Counted from the stretch's first letter, positions 9,023-17,666 are shown. The stretch is DNA of 64,000 nt from RYN-230 sp963717125 (GCA_963717125.1 CAVQVG010000007.1:620001-684000), one strand, 5' to 3'. The notes: generated by a model not told the origin, from the letters alone. Program-made: numbers and translations.

Positions 9023-9087
9023 TGATGGCGCAGTACCGGGGTACGGTCCATGTCGTTCGGCGTTGAACCTGACCGGCAGGAGCTGGC

Positions 9088-10934
9088 ATGCGTGAGTACA
9101 GCAGTCCCGCGGTAGCGGAGATCCCCCCGACCGCGAACCTGGCGGATGTGGTCTTCGAGCGCGCGGAACGCGAGCCGCAGGCGGTGGCGATCCGGCGCAA
9201 GGACGCGGCCGCCGGCGGGGCCTGGCGGGACGTGACCGCGGCCCAGTTCCGCACCGATGTGACCGCGCTGGCCAAGGGCCTCATCGCGGCTGGCATCGGC
9301 GCCGGGGACCGGGTCGCGCTGCTGTCCCGGACCCGGTACGAGTGGACGGTCGCCGACTACGCCATCTTGTCGGCCGGCGCGGTCACCGTGCCGATCTACG
9401 AGACCTCCTCCGCCGAGCAGGTGGAATGGATCCTGGGCGACTCGGGCGCCCGGGCGCTGATCGTGGAGACCCCAGCCCACCTGCAGGCGATCAGCGACGT
9501 GCTCGGCCTGGCTGCCCGCCGTGGCACCGGTCTGGCTGATCGAAGGGCCTGACGCGGCGGGCACGGCCAGGCAACTGGACGGCCTGGCCGCCGAGGGCGC
9601 CCAGGTCAGCGACGACGAGCTGGCCGCGCGGCGCGGGGCGCGGCAGGCCGCGGATGTGGCCACCATCATTTACACCTCGGGGACCACGGGCCGGCCGAAG
9701 GGCTGCGAGCTCAGCCACGCGAACCTGCTGTCCAACGTGCGGAACGCGATCGGCGCGCTGCCGGATATCTTCACCGAGCCCGGCCGGTCGGCGCTGCTGT
9801 TCCTGCCGCTGGCACATTCTTTCGCCCGGATCATCCAGATTGGCTGCCTGGAGTCGGGCACCGTGCTCGGGCACACCGCCGATGTCGCCCACCTGGTGGA
9901 TGACCTCGGCACGTTCCAGCCCACGTTCATCCTGGCCGTGCCCCGGGTGTTCGAGAAGGTCTACAACGGCGCCGAGCAGCAGGCCTCGGCCAGCGGGGTG
10001 AAGAGCCGGATCTTCGCGGCCGCCGCGCGGTCCGCGGTGGACTGGAGCAAGACACTCAGCGCCGCCGGCGCAGCCCGTGCCAGGCCGCCAGAGCGTGCGG
10101 CTGCGCGCCGAGCACGCGCTGTACGACCGGCTGGTCTACGCCAAGCTGCGGGCGGCCACCGGCGGCCGGGTACGGTACGCGGTATCTGGCGGCGCGGCGC
10201 TCGGCGAGCGCCTCGGGCACTTCTTCCGCGGCGTCGGCATCACCGTGCTGGAGGGCTACGGGCTGACCGAGACCAGCCCGGTGATCAGCGCGAACCGGCC
10301 CGACGGCAACAAGATCGGGACAGTCGGGCCGCCCGTCCCGTCGGTCAGCGTGCGGATCGCCGACGACGGCGAGATCCTGGCCACCGGGCCCAACGTGTTC
10401 GTCGGCTACTGGCACAACGAGGCCGCCACCAAGGAGCTGGTCGACCCGGACGGCTGGCTGCACACCGGCGACCTGGGCGAACTCGACGACGACGGCTACC
10501 TCCGGGTCACCGGGCGGAAGAAGGACATCATCGTCACCGCGGGCGGGAAGAACGTGGCCCCGGCCGTGCTGGAGGACCGGCTGCGCGCGCATCCGCTGGT
10601 CAGCCAGTGCATGGTGGTGGGTGACGGCCGGCCGTACGTGGCCTGCCTGGTCACCCTGGACGAGGAAGCGATCGGGCCGTGGCAGGCCCGGCACCCGAAC
10701 CTGGCGCACGCCTCGATGGCCGAGCTGGCCGAGGCGCCGGAGCTGATCGCCGAGATCCAGGCGGCCGTGGACGAGGCCAACAAGGCGGTGTCCCGGGCCG
10801 AGTCGATCCGCCGGTTCCGGGTGCTCCCGGTCGATTTCACCGAGCAGAACGGCTACCTCACGCCGTCGCTGAAGGTCCGCCGGGGCGTGGTGGCCAAGGA
10901 CTTCGCCGCGGACATCGACGCGCTGTACGCGTAG
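9088..10934 (+). CDS. Long-chain acyl-CoA synthetase (AMP-forming), two apparent frameshifts
   Basis: ATG 9088 follows CAGGAG (9077-9082). The protein, about 610 residues, activates fatty acids with ATP and CoA. ANL-family motifs run in order: YTSGTTGRPKGCELSHANL, GYGLTETSP, DGWLHTGDLGELDDDGYL and GRKKDIIVTAGGKNVAPAVLE. The reading frame changes twice: near 9505-9515 (an extra G in CTGGCTG; dropping it gives VLGLLPAVAPVWLIEG) and near 10055-10090. Each side is full-length conserved sequence, so I treat it as one gene with sequencing indels. The place before pimB' matches fadD15 of mycobacteria by my recollection. If the shifts are real it is a pseudogene. Confidence 0.85.
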
Positions 10935-10973
10935 CCCGCCGGACGAGTAGCGCGCCGGAGAGTAGCGCGCCGG

Positions 10974-12101
10974 TCAGCCGGCCAGGATCTGCTGCAGCCG
11001 CCGCGCCATCAGGTCCCAGCGCCACTCCCGGTCCACCCAGGCCAGGCCCTTCTCCCCCATGGCCCGGGCGCCGGCCGGGTCGGCCAGCAGCTGGCTGATC
11101 CGGCCGGCCGTCGCGGCCACATCGCGGCCCGGCACCACGTAGCCGGTCTCGCCCGGGAGCACGGCGTCCGGCGCGCCGCCGGAATCGCCCGCGATCACCG
11201 GCAGCCCGGTGGCCGACGCCTCCAGGTACACGATGCCGAGCCCTTCCACATCCAGCCCGCGCCGCCGGGTCCGGCACGGCATCGCGAACACGTCCCCGGC
11301 GTCGTAGTACGCGGGCAGCTGCGCCGCGGGCACCTGGCCGGTGAACAGCACGGAGTCCGCCACCCCGAGCTGGCTGGCCAGCCGTCGCAGCCGGCCGTCG
11401 GCCGGGCCGCTGCCGACCAGCAGCAGCGCGGGATCGCCGCCGGCCGCGCGCACCGCGGGCCAGGCGCGCAGCAGGGTGTCCTGGCCCTTGCGGTGCACCA
11501 GCCGGGACACACAGACCACCACCGGCCGGCCGGTCAGGCCGAGCTGCGCGCGGATCGCCGCCCCGCCCGCGCCGGGCCGGAACGCGGCGGTGTCCACCCC
11601 GGGGGCCAGCCGGGCCAGCCGGGCCGCGGCCGCCGGGGACAGCGCCCGGGCCAGCCGGACCCGGACGTACTCGCCGAGGTAGGTGACCACGTCCACCGAG
11701 TCGCCGATCCGGCGGAGCAGGGTGCGCGCGCCGGGCAGCGCCGCCCAGCCGGCCTCATGGCCGTGGGTGACCGCGACGATCCGCCGGGCGCCGGCCGCGC
11801 GCAGCGCGGGGGCCAGCAGGCCGAGCGGTGCGGCCGCGCCGAACAGCACCCGGTCGCAGCCGTGCTCGGTCAGCGCGCGGACGGCGCGGGCCCGCACCGT
11901 GGGCACCGGGAGCATCAGCGACGTGGGGTGCCGCAGCACCGGGAACGGCTGCTGCTGGTCGAACTCGGCCGCGCCCGCCCAGGCGGGCGCGTACACCACC
12001 ACACCGTCCGCGGGCAGCCGGACGGCCAGCGCGTGGATGAACGACTGGATGCCGCCCGCCCGCGGCGGGAAGTCATTGGTGACGATCAGGACCTTAGGCA
12101 T
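10974..12101 (-). CDS. pimB: GT4 mannosyltransferase, PimB'-like
   Basis: 375 residues from ATG 12101 (MPKVLIVTNDFPPRAGGIQS, the typical GT4 start with the Gly-rich acceptor loop). The GT-B donor side is visible as VVVCVSRLVHRKGQD and the EX7E motif in GLDVEGLGIVYLEASATGLP. PimB' adds the second mannose from GDP-mannose to phosphatidylinositol monomannoside at the inner leaflet. Assignment rests on overall sequence pattern and on the neighbours (acyl-CoA synthetase, NlpC/P60), which are those of Rv2188c. A related GT4 with another acceptor remains possible. Confidence 0.85.
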   Translation of the reverse strand: MPKVLIVTNDFPPRAGGIQSFIHALAVRLPADGVVVYAPAWAGAAEFDQQQPFPVLRHPTSLMLPVPTVRARAVRALTEHGCDRVLFGAAAPLGLLAPALRAAGARRIVAVTHGHEAGWAALPGARTLLRRIGDSVDVVTYLGEYVRVRLARALSPAAAARLARLAPGVDTAAFRPGAGGAAIRAQLGLTGRPVVVCVSRLVHRKGQDTLLRAWPAVRAAGGDPALLLVGSGPADGRLRRLASQLGVADSVLFTGQVPAAQLPAYYDAGDVFAMPCRTRRRGLDVEGLGIVYLEASATGLPVIAGDSGGAPDAVLPGETGYVVPGRDVAATAGRISQLLADPAGARAMGEKGLAWVDREWRWDLMARRLQQILAG

Positions 12102-12185
12102 CAGGCAGTGATCATATCGCCGCCCGGCGCCCTCGGGACCGGCCCGGAAGTGCCCCACCGCAGCCCGGACGTGGCCGGGGAAAGC

Positions 12186-12220
12186 CCGGTGCCCCCTGGA
12201 CATAGTCCAGGGGGCACCGG
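12186..12220 (-). terminator. Strong hairpin after the NlpC/P60 gene
   Basis: A perfect 16-bp stem (12186-12201 with 12205-12220) closes a three-base loop, 25 bases after the NlpC/P60 stop. Reading on the minus strand it is followed by GCTTTCC, a weak T tract. It separates this gene from pimB' downstream on the same strand. Confidence 0.8.
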
Positions 12221-12245
12221 ATGAATCTCAGCGGCGCAGCGCAGC

Positions 12246-13319
12246 TCAGGGCCGCGCGGCGCTGTCCAGGTTGGCGCTGTACCAGCCGGCCAGCGCCACC
12301 TTCTCGACGTCCTGGCCGGTCTGCGGCGCGTCGATGAGGAACCCGCCGCCGACGTACATGCCGACGTGGCTGTCCCCGGCGAAGAACAACAGGTCACCGG
12401 GCTGCAGGTCGTTCGTCGAGACCGCGGGCAGCGCCGCCACCTGCTCGTAGGTGGTGCGCGGGATGGACACCCCGGCCGACGCCCAGGCCGCCTGCACCAG
12501 CCCGGAGCAGTCGAACGAGCTCGGGCCGGTGGCGCCGTACACGTACGGGTCGCCCAGCTTGGAGTAGGCGTACGCGACGGCCTGGCCGGCCGCGCCGCTC
12601 ACCGGGACCGGGTCCGTCGCGGTGGTGGTCCCCTGGCCACCCAGCGAGGAACTGGTGACCTGCTGCTGCTGGGCCGCGGTCAGCGTGGCCAGGATGGCCT
12701 TCTGCTTGTCCAACGTCGCGCCGATGGACTTCTTCCGGCCCAGCCGCTGCGACTCCAGGGTGGCGATGCCCTGCTCGGTCCGCCGCGCCATCTGCTGCGC
12801 GCTGGTCAGCTGGGCCGCCGTGGCGATGAACTGCTTGATCTGCGCCGACCGGTCGCTGGACAACTGCAGCAGCACCGACGCCTGGTTCAGCACGGCCTGC
12901 GGATCGTCCGAGGTCAGCAACGCACCTACCGAGGACATGGTGCCGTTCTCGAAGGCGGTGGACGCGATCGTCGCGATCTGGATGCGCATCGCGCTGAACT
13001 TGGCCTGGTCCGTCCTGACCTCACGGTCCACCAGGTTCAGCCGCTGCTTGGCGCTGGTCAGCTGCTCGGCCGACTGGTCGTACATCTGCACGGCCACGTT
13101 CTCTTCGGCGGTGAGCTTGTTGACCATCTTCTGCACCTGGTGCATGGTCGGCTTGGGCGCCGCCCCGGCCGTGCTGGCCATCATGGCCAGGCCACCGGCG
13201 GTGGCCAGGCTCACCCCGGCGGCTACTCCGCAGCGCAGCGCCTTGCCGTGCGCGAGGCGCACCGCACGGTCGCATTTATCCCGCCAGCCGCCGCGTTCAC
13301 CACCTGGACGCGTACTCAC
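12246..13319 (-). CDS. Secreted NlpC/P60 peptidoglycan hydrolase
   Basis: 357 residues from GTG 13319, 13 bases after AAGGAG (13333-13337); another in-frame GTG at 13331 is only one base from that site. A basic N-terminus and hydrophobic segment ending in GGLAMMASTAGAA form a signal peptide. A long helical coiled-coil region follows (about 55-210), then the NlpC/P60 domain: FDCSGLVQAAW (catalytic Cys), SHVGMYVGGG (His) and IDAPQTG. Such enzymes cut the D-Glu-DAP bond in wall peptides; the coiled coil probably controls access. It matches Rv2190c in position. Expression should respond to c-di-AMP through the upstream riboswitch. Confidence 0.92.
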   Translation of the reverse strand: MSTRPGGERGGWRDKCDRAVRLAHGKALRCGVAAGVSLATAGGLAMMASTAGAAPKPTMHQVQKMVNKLTAEENVAVQMYDQSAEQLTSAKQRLNLVDREVRTDQAKFSAMRIQIATIASTAFENGTMSSVGALLTSDDPQAVLNQASVLLQLSSDRSAQIKQFIATAAQLTSAQQMARRTEQGIATLESQRLGRKKSIGATLDKQKAILATLTAAQQQQVTSSSLGGQGTTTATDPVPVSGAAGQAVAYAYSKLGDPYVYGATGPSSFDCSGLVQAAWASAGVSIPRTTYEQVAALPAVSTNDLQPGDLLFFAGDSHVGMYVGGGFLIDAPQTGQDVEKVALAGWYSANLDSAARP

Positions 13320-13344
13320 CTGCGTGATCACGCTCCTTCTTCCA

Positions 13345-13530
13345 CCCCGCCTACCGGGTGAGCTGACGGGTTCGGGCTGTGGAAGATGCCCTACGGCCTG
13401 GCTGCGTCGCAGCCCAGCCGATTCACCCCTGGAGGACCCGTGGCCCGGGCGGTTGCCCGGCGAGTTCTCCGGTGGGTCCCCGGCTCTCCGGCTGGCCACT
13501 TCCGGCCAGCACAAAGACTCGGCGGTGACC
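13345..13530 (-). promoter_or_regulatory. ydaO-yuaA type (c-di-AMP) riboswitch
   Basis: Read on the minus strand, the conserved blocks of this aptamer class appear in order: CGCCGAGTC, GCCGGGGACCCA, GGGGTGAATCGG, GTAGGGC, CCGAACCCGTCAGCT and CCCGGTAGGCGGGG, followed by AAGGAG and the GTG start of the NlpC/P60 gene. In actinobacteria this riboswitch is known upstream of wall hydrolases (NlpC/P60, Rpf) and senses cyclic di-AMP. The aptamer ends only a few bases before the ribosome site. Boundaries are approximate. Confidence 0.9.
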
Positions 13531-13584
13531 GGACGCCGCCACCGTAGTGGTGGCTGGGGAGCGAACCGGCCGGGGCTGACACTA

Positions 13585-13617
13585 GCGAAGCCGGTGCGGT
13601 GAATTCCACCGCTTCGC
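13585..13617. terminator. Hairpin between the Cys-rich gene and the riboswitch
   Basis: GCGGTG-AATTC-CACCGC (13596-13612), extended outward by CGAAG/CTTCG across a bulge. It lies about 60 bases after the stop of the small Cys-rich gene on the minus strand and before the riboswitch, so it probably ends that transcript. No T tract. Confidence 0.4.
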
Positions 13618-13678
13618 GAACTCCGGCGATCTGGCTGTCCGCAATAGGTGTTTCTGTTTCCGCATATCCGCCCGGGGC

Positions 13679-13894
13679 TCAGGCCACCCGGCCGGTCCGC
13701 CGCGGTCCGGCCGCCCGGGCCACCGGGCGCAGCCGCAGCGGCGCAATCAGCCGCGCGTCGGCCAGCACGCGGAGCGCACGCTGTTCCGCCGCGTCCAGGT
13801 CAGGCTGCGGCTGGTCGTGGCCGAGCAGCGCGGTGACAACGCAGTCCGGGCAGGCGATGCCGCGCATCTCGCACCGGTCACAGTCGATCAGCAT
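13679..13894 (-). CDS. Small conserved Cys-rich protein
   Basis: 71 residues from ATG 13894, with a strong ribosome site AGGAGGAG a few bases upstream that fixes the start. The N-terminus MLIDCDRCEMRGIACPDC carries two CxxC pairs (Cys5, Cys8, Cys15, Cys18), suggesting a zinc or iron site. The rest, LDAAEQRALRVLADARLIAPLRL, is helical. I recall similar small proteins next to NlpC/P60 genes in other actinobacteria; the function is unknown. Upstream on the minus strand of the riboswitch-controlled gene. Confidence 0.8.
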   Translation of the reverse strand: MLIDCDRCEMRGIACPDCVVTALLGHDQPQPDLDAAEQRALRVLADARLIAPLRLRPVARAAGPRRTGRVA

Positions 13895-14079
13895 CTCTCC
13901 TCCTGAGGCTGGCTTCCGGGCCTGGTCAGGGCCAGGACCGGTCGTCGCGGAGCACCCATCAGGGGTACTGGGGAGACACGCTAAGCGGGGGCACTGACAC
14001 TCCGCGCCACGCCGCCGCAACTCACCCGGTACGCAGCCCCAGGCACCGGCCGCACGGGCGAGCCTGGGATGATTCCGGC

Positions 14080-14859
14080 ATGCCCGCCGACAACACCCGC
14101 CCTGCTCACCGGCCCATCGACGAGTCCCGGCGGCGGGCACAGGCCGCCTCGTTCGGCGCCGCGGCCGACGCCTACGAACGCGGCCGGCCGCCATACCCGG
14201 ACGAGGCCATCGACTGGCTGCTGCCGCCCGGCGCGGCCCGGGTGCTGGACGTCGGCGCGGGCACCGGCAAGCTGACCCGCCAGCTGGCCGAACGCGGCCT
14301 GGACGTGGTCGCCGTCGAGCCGCTGCCCGGCATGCGCGAGCAACTGGCCCGCGCGGTACCCGGCGTGCCGGTGTACCCGGGCACGGCCGAAGACATCCCG
14401 CTCCCGGACGGGAGCGTGCACGCGGTGCTGGCGGCCCAGGCCTGGCACTGGGTGGACCCGGCCCGCGCGGTGCCCGAGGTGGCGCGGGTGCTGGTCCCCG
14501 GGGGCCAGCTCGGCCTGGTCTGGAACATGCGGGACGAGCGGGCGGACTGGGTGGGCCAGCTCGGCCGGATCCTGCACGACCCGGGCGAGACGGACGGCAG
14601 CCGCGGCGGCGCCATCGTCGTCGGCCCCCCATTCGGGCCGGTGCAGCACCGCACCATCGAGTGGACGCACCGGCTGACCCGGGACCAGCTGCTCGACATG
14701 GTCAGCTCGCGCAGCTACATCATCACCAGGCCGGCCGCCGAGCGCGCCGAGGTGCTGGCCGAGGTGGGCCGGCTGGCCGACACCCACCCGGACCTGGCCG
14801 GCCGGGCCGAGCTGGCGCTGCCGTACCGCACTGAATGCTTCCGCGCCCAGCTGAGCTAA
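14080..14859 (+). CDS. Class I SAM-dependent methyltransferase
   Basis: 259 residues, ATG start. Motif I (VLDVGAGTGKLTRQLAERG) binds S-adenosylmethionine. Motif II/III elements AVEPLPGMREQLA and EDIPLPDGSVHAVLAAQAWHWVD follow, the pattern of the methyltransferase type 11 family. No membrane segment. Substrate unknown. Stands alone between the Cys-rich protein and the exonuclease-like gene. Confidence 0.88.
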   Translation: MPADNTRPAHRPIDESRRRAQAASFGAAADAYERGRPPYPDEAIDWLLPPGAARVLDVGAGTGKLTRQLAERGLDVVAVEPLPGMREQLARAVPGVPVYPGTAEDIPLPDGSVHAVLAAQAWHWVDPARAVPEVARVLVPGGQLGLVWNMRDERADWVGQLGRILHDPGETDGSRGGAIVVGPPFGPVQHRTIEWTHRLTRDQLLDMVSSRSYIITRPAAERAEVLAEVGRLADTHPDLAGRAELALPYRTECFRAQLS

Positions 14860-14906
14860 CCCCCAGACCTATTCCACCTAACGCCGGTGCGCCGCAGTGA
14901 CGCTGG

Positions 14907-14980
14907 CCAGGCCGGCGTGCCAGGGGTGGAATGGCCCCGCCGTGCTGACCTGCCCAGGCCGGCGTGCCTGGGGTGGAATG
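14907..14980 (+). repeat. Pair of 27-bp direct repeats
   Basis: 14907-14933 and 14954-14980 match at 26 of 27 positions by eye, spaced 47 bases start to start. Both end in GGGGTGGAATG; the second ATG is the proposed start of the exonuclease-like gene. The first copy puts an ATG in a different frame. Confidence 0.8.
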
Positions 14981-15772
14981 TCGGTACCCGGGCCTACCGT
15001 GAACATCGTGATCCTCTGGGACTGGGCGGCAGCGGTCCGGGCGCGGCTTCGCCGGCCCCGGGCCGGGCGGCGCGCGTTCGACGCGGTCGAGTTCGTGATC
15101 GTCAACGTGGAGACGACGGGCTGGTCGCCGGAGGAGGCCAGCATCACCGAGATCGGCGCGGTCCGGATGAGCGGCGGCCAGATCCACGGGGAGTTCAGCA
15201 CCCTGGTCAACCCGGGCCAGGCCATCCCGCCCGACATCGTGGCGCTGACCGGGATCAGCGACGCCATGGTCACTGCCGCCCCGCCGCCGGCCGCGGCGCT
15301 GGCCGGCTTCCTGGACTTCGCCCGGGGCGCGGTGCTCACCGCGCACAACGCGCCGTTCGACATCAGCTTCCTGGCCGCGGCCGGGGCCGGCTGCGGCCTG
15401 CCCGGCCCAGCCGGTCCGGTGCTGGACACCGTGGCGCTGGCCCATCGCCTGCTGGCCACGGGCGGGCTGGCCGCCGATGACGTGCCCAACTGCAAGCTGA
15501 GCACGCTGGCGGGCTATTTCGGCGCGCCACCCGGCCCGCAGCACCGGGCGCTGGCCGACGCCCGGGCCACCGCCACCGTGCTGGCCGGCCTGCTCAGGAT
15601 GTTCTCCGCGCGCCGCGTGCGCACCGTCGCCGGGCTGCTCGCCGAGCAGGAGTACGCTCTGCTCGCAGAAGCTCCGCGTCATTCAGATCCTCAGGATGGT
15701 TCCGTCCGCGCCACCTGCACCGGCCGCTCGCCCGGGCCTGCCGGACCGGGCTCACTAGCCGGTTCTGAATGA
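14978..15772 (+). CDS. DEDDh exonuclease-like protein (DnaQ fold), first catalytic Asp replaced by Asn
   Basis: 264 residues from ATG 14978; GTG 14999 is an alternative. The DnaQ/PolIII-epsilon fold is clear: Exo I as VIVNVETTGWS, Exo II as HNAPFDISFL (Asp128) and Exo III as HRALADARAT (His189, Asp194). Exo I normally reads D-x-E; here it is Asn43-Val-Glu45, so one metal ligand is missing and activity may be lost or weak. The position between NlpC/P60 and trpD matches Rv2191. The C-terminal ~60 residues are low complexity. Confidence 0.8.
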   Translation: MSVPGPTVNIVILWDWAAAVRARLRRPRAGRRAFDAVEFVIVNVETTGWSPEEASITEIGAVRMSGGQIHGEFSTLVNPGQAIPPDIVALTGISDAMVTAAPPPAAALAGFLDFARGAVLTAHNAPFDISFLAAAGAGCGLPGPAGPVLDTVALAHRLLATGGLAADDVPNCKLSTLAGYFGAPPGPQHRALADARATATVLAGLLRMFSARRVRTVAGLLAEQEYALLAEAPRHSDPQDGSVRATCTGRSPGPAGPGSLAGSE

Positions 15773-15832
15773 CGCCCGGGGCTCATTCGCCCGAGGTGGA
15801 AGGCTACGAGAGTGCCGGCGAGGAGGCATCAG

Positions 15833-16117
15833 GTGATCACCGCGATCGTTCTGGTGAAGGCCGACGTGGCCCGCATCCCGGAGACGGCCGAGATCATCGC
15901 GCAGATCCCCCAGGTCTCCGAGGTGTACTCGGTGACCGGCGAGTTCGACCTGGTGGCGCTGGTCCGGGTGCGGGCCCATGAAGAACTGGCCGATGTCATC
16001 CCGGGCGCGGTGAACCGGGTCGCCGGGGTGACGCACACCGAGACGCACATCGCGTTCCGCACCTACTCGCGGCACGACCTGGAGGCCGCGTTCTCGCTGG
16101 GCTACGAGACGGACTGA
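15833..16117 (+). CDS. Stand-alone Lrp/AsnC ligand-binding (RAM) domain protein
   Basis: 94 residues from GTG 15833, behind GAGGAGG; the GTG at 15812 precedes that site and is rejected. The sequence VITAIVLVKADVARIPETAE, VYSVTGEFDLVALVRV and THTETHIAFRTYSRHDL is the ferredoxin-like effector domain of Lrp/AsnC regulators, without the DNA-binding helix-turn-helix. Such domain-only proteins bind amino acids and may modulate partners. Converges with trpD, overlapping it by 16 bases, which hints at a link to tryptophan supply. Confidence 0.9.
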   Translation: MITAIVLVKADVARIPETAEIIAQIPQVSEVYSVTGEFDLVALVRVRAHEELADVIPGAVNRVAGVTHTETHIAFRTYSRHDLEAAFSLGYETD

Positions 16118-17598
16118 GCCGCCAGCCGCTGGCTGACCGACACCCAGCGGTCCAGCAGGTCCCGGGCCGCACCGCTGTCCACCGCGGCGGCCGCGCGGGC
16201 GTACCCGTCGGCGAGAGCCTTGTCCAGCCCCTCGGCCCCGGGCACCCCGGCCGCGGCGGCCAGCGCGGCAGCGGCGTTAAGCAAAACGGTGTCGCGGACC
16301 GGGCCGGCCTCGCCGCCGAGCACCGCGCGGGCCACCGCCGCGTTGTGCTCCTTGCCGCCGCCGCGCAGGCTGCCCGGCTCGGCGCGGGGCAGGCCCAGCG
16401 CCGCCGGGTCGAGCGTGGTCCGGGTCACCGCGCCGTCGTGCACCACCCACACCGTGGAGGTGGTCACCGGGGTCAGCTCGTCCAGGCCGTCGTCGCCGTG
16501 GAACACCAGCGACGAGCAGCCGCGGCCGGCCAGCACCCCGGCGATGACCGCACCCCCGCGTGGGTCGGACACGCCGACCGCCTGGGCGAGCGGGCGGGCC
16601 GGGTTGGACACCGGGCCGAGGAAGTTGAACACGGTGGGCACGCCGAGCTCGCCGCGCGCGACCGACGCGTGCCGGAACGAGGGGTGGTAGAGCGGCGCGA
16701 ACAGGAACGCGATGCCCGTTTCCTCGGCCAGCTGGGTGGTGGCCTCCGGCGGCAGGCTGATCTCCACGCCCAGCGCCTCGAGGACATCGGCCGCGCCGCA
16801 GGCCGAGCTGGCCGCCCGGTTGCCGTGCTTGACCACCCGGACACCGGCCGCGGCCGCGACGATCGCGCCCATGGTGGAGATGTTCACCGTATGCGCGCCG
16901 TCTCCGCCGGTGCCGACCAGGTTGACCAGCGGGCCCGGCACGCTGATCGGGGTGGCCCGGCTCAGCATGACGTCGGACAGGCCGGCCAGCTCGCCGGCCG
17001 TCTCGCCCTTCATCCGCAGCGCCACCGCGAACCCGGCCACCTGGACCGGGGTGGCCGCGCCCTCCATGATCTCGTTCATCGCCCAGGCCGTCTGGTCCGG
17101 GCTGAGCGTCTCACCCTGGATCAGCGCGCCGATCAGGCCGCGCCACGACATGGCTGGTTGCATTGCCGCCCCTTTTCCTGCGCCGGCCCGGCCGGCTCGA
17201 GCCTGGGCGGGCAGCTGGCCGTTCGCCTGCTGCCGCATCAGCCCGGCTAGCGCCGCGGCGAACGGCACCGGGTCGATCGGGTGGCTGGTCACCGCGTCCG
17301 CGCCGGACCAGGTAGCCAGCCAGCCGTCGTCCACCCGGCCGACGACGAGCAGCACCGGCGGGCAGTTGTGAATCTCGTCCTTGGCCTGGCGGCAGACACC
17401 CATGCCGCCGGCAGGCTGTGCCTCGCCGTCCAGCACCATGACGTCCGCGCCACCCGCGTCGAGCAAGCGGAACAGGGCTGGCTCGGTGGCCACCGGGATG
17501 ATTTCCGCCTCGGGCACATCCGGCGCGGGGCGGCGGCCGATGGCGAGCCGCATCCGGGCCCGGGTGTCCGCGTCATGGCTGTAGACAACGACCTTCAT
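16102..17598 (-). CDS. trpD: Anthranilate phosphoribosyltransferase with N-terminal receiver-like domain
   Basis: 498 residues from ATG 17598 (a GTG at 17619 is possible). Residues about 1-125 (MKVVVYSHDADTRARMRL, VMVLDGEAQPAGGMG) resemble a degenerate response-regulator receiver, with Asp57 at the phospho-acceptor place. A 20-residue Ala/Gly linker follows, then a complete TrpD: GTGGDGAHTVNISTMG (PRPP site), KHGNRAASSACGAADVLEALG and NFLGPVSNPARP. TrpD joins anthranilate to PRPP in tryptophan synthesis. In streptomycetes a similar receiver-like protein is, to my memory, a separate gene here. An internal ATG at 17163 with AAAGGGG upstream could also give TrpD alone. Confidence 0.88.
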   Translation of the reverse strand: MKVVVYSHDADTRARMRLAIGRRPAPDVPEAEIIPVATEPALFRLLDAGGADVMVLDGEAQPAGGMGVCRQAKDEIHNCPPVLLVVGRVDDGWLATWSGADAVTSHPIDPVPFAAALAGLMRQQANGQLPAQARAGRAGAGKGAAMQPAMSWRGLIGALIQGETLSPDQTAWAMNEIMEGAATPVQVAGFAVALRMKGETAGELAGLSDVMLSRATPISVPGPLVNLVGTGGDGAHTVNISTMGAIVAAAAGVRVVKHGNRAASSACGAADVLEALGVEISLPPEATTQLAEETGIAFLFAPLYHPSFRHASVARGELGVPTVFNFLGPVSNPARPLAQAVGVSDPRGGAVIAGVLAGRGCSSLVFHGDDGLDELTPVTTSTVWVVHDGAVTRTTLDPAALGLPRAEPGSLRGGGKEHNAAVARAVLGGEAGPVRDTVLLNAAAALAAAAGVPGAEGLDKALADGYARAAAAVDSGAARDLLDRWVSVSQRLAAQSVS

Positions 17599-17666
17599 AG
17601 AACTGGATGGTACCGACACGGGGGGTCGGCCGACGCTCGCCTACGGGTTGTCGTAATAATGACCCC

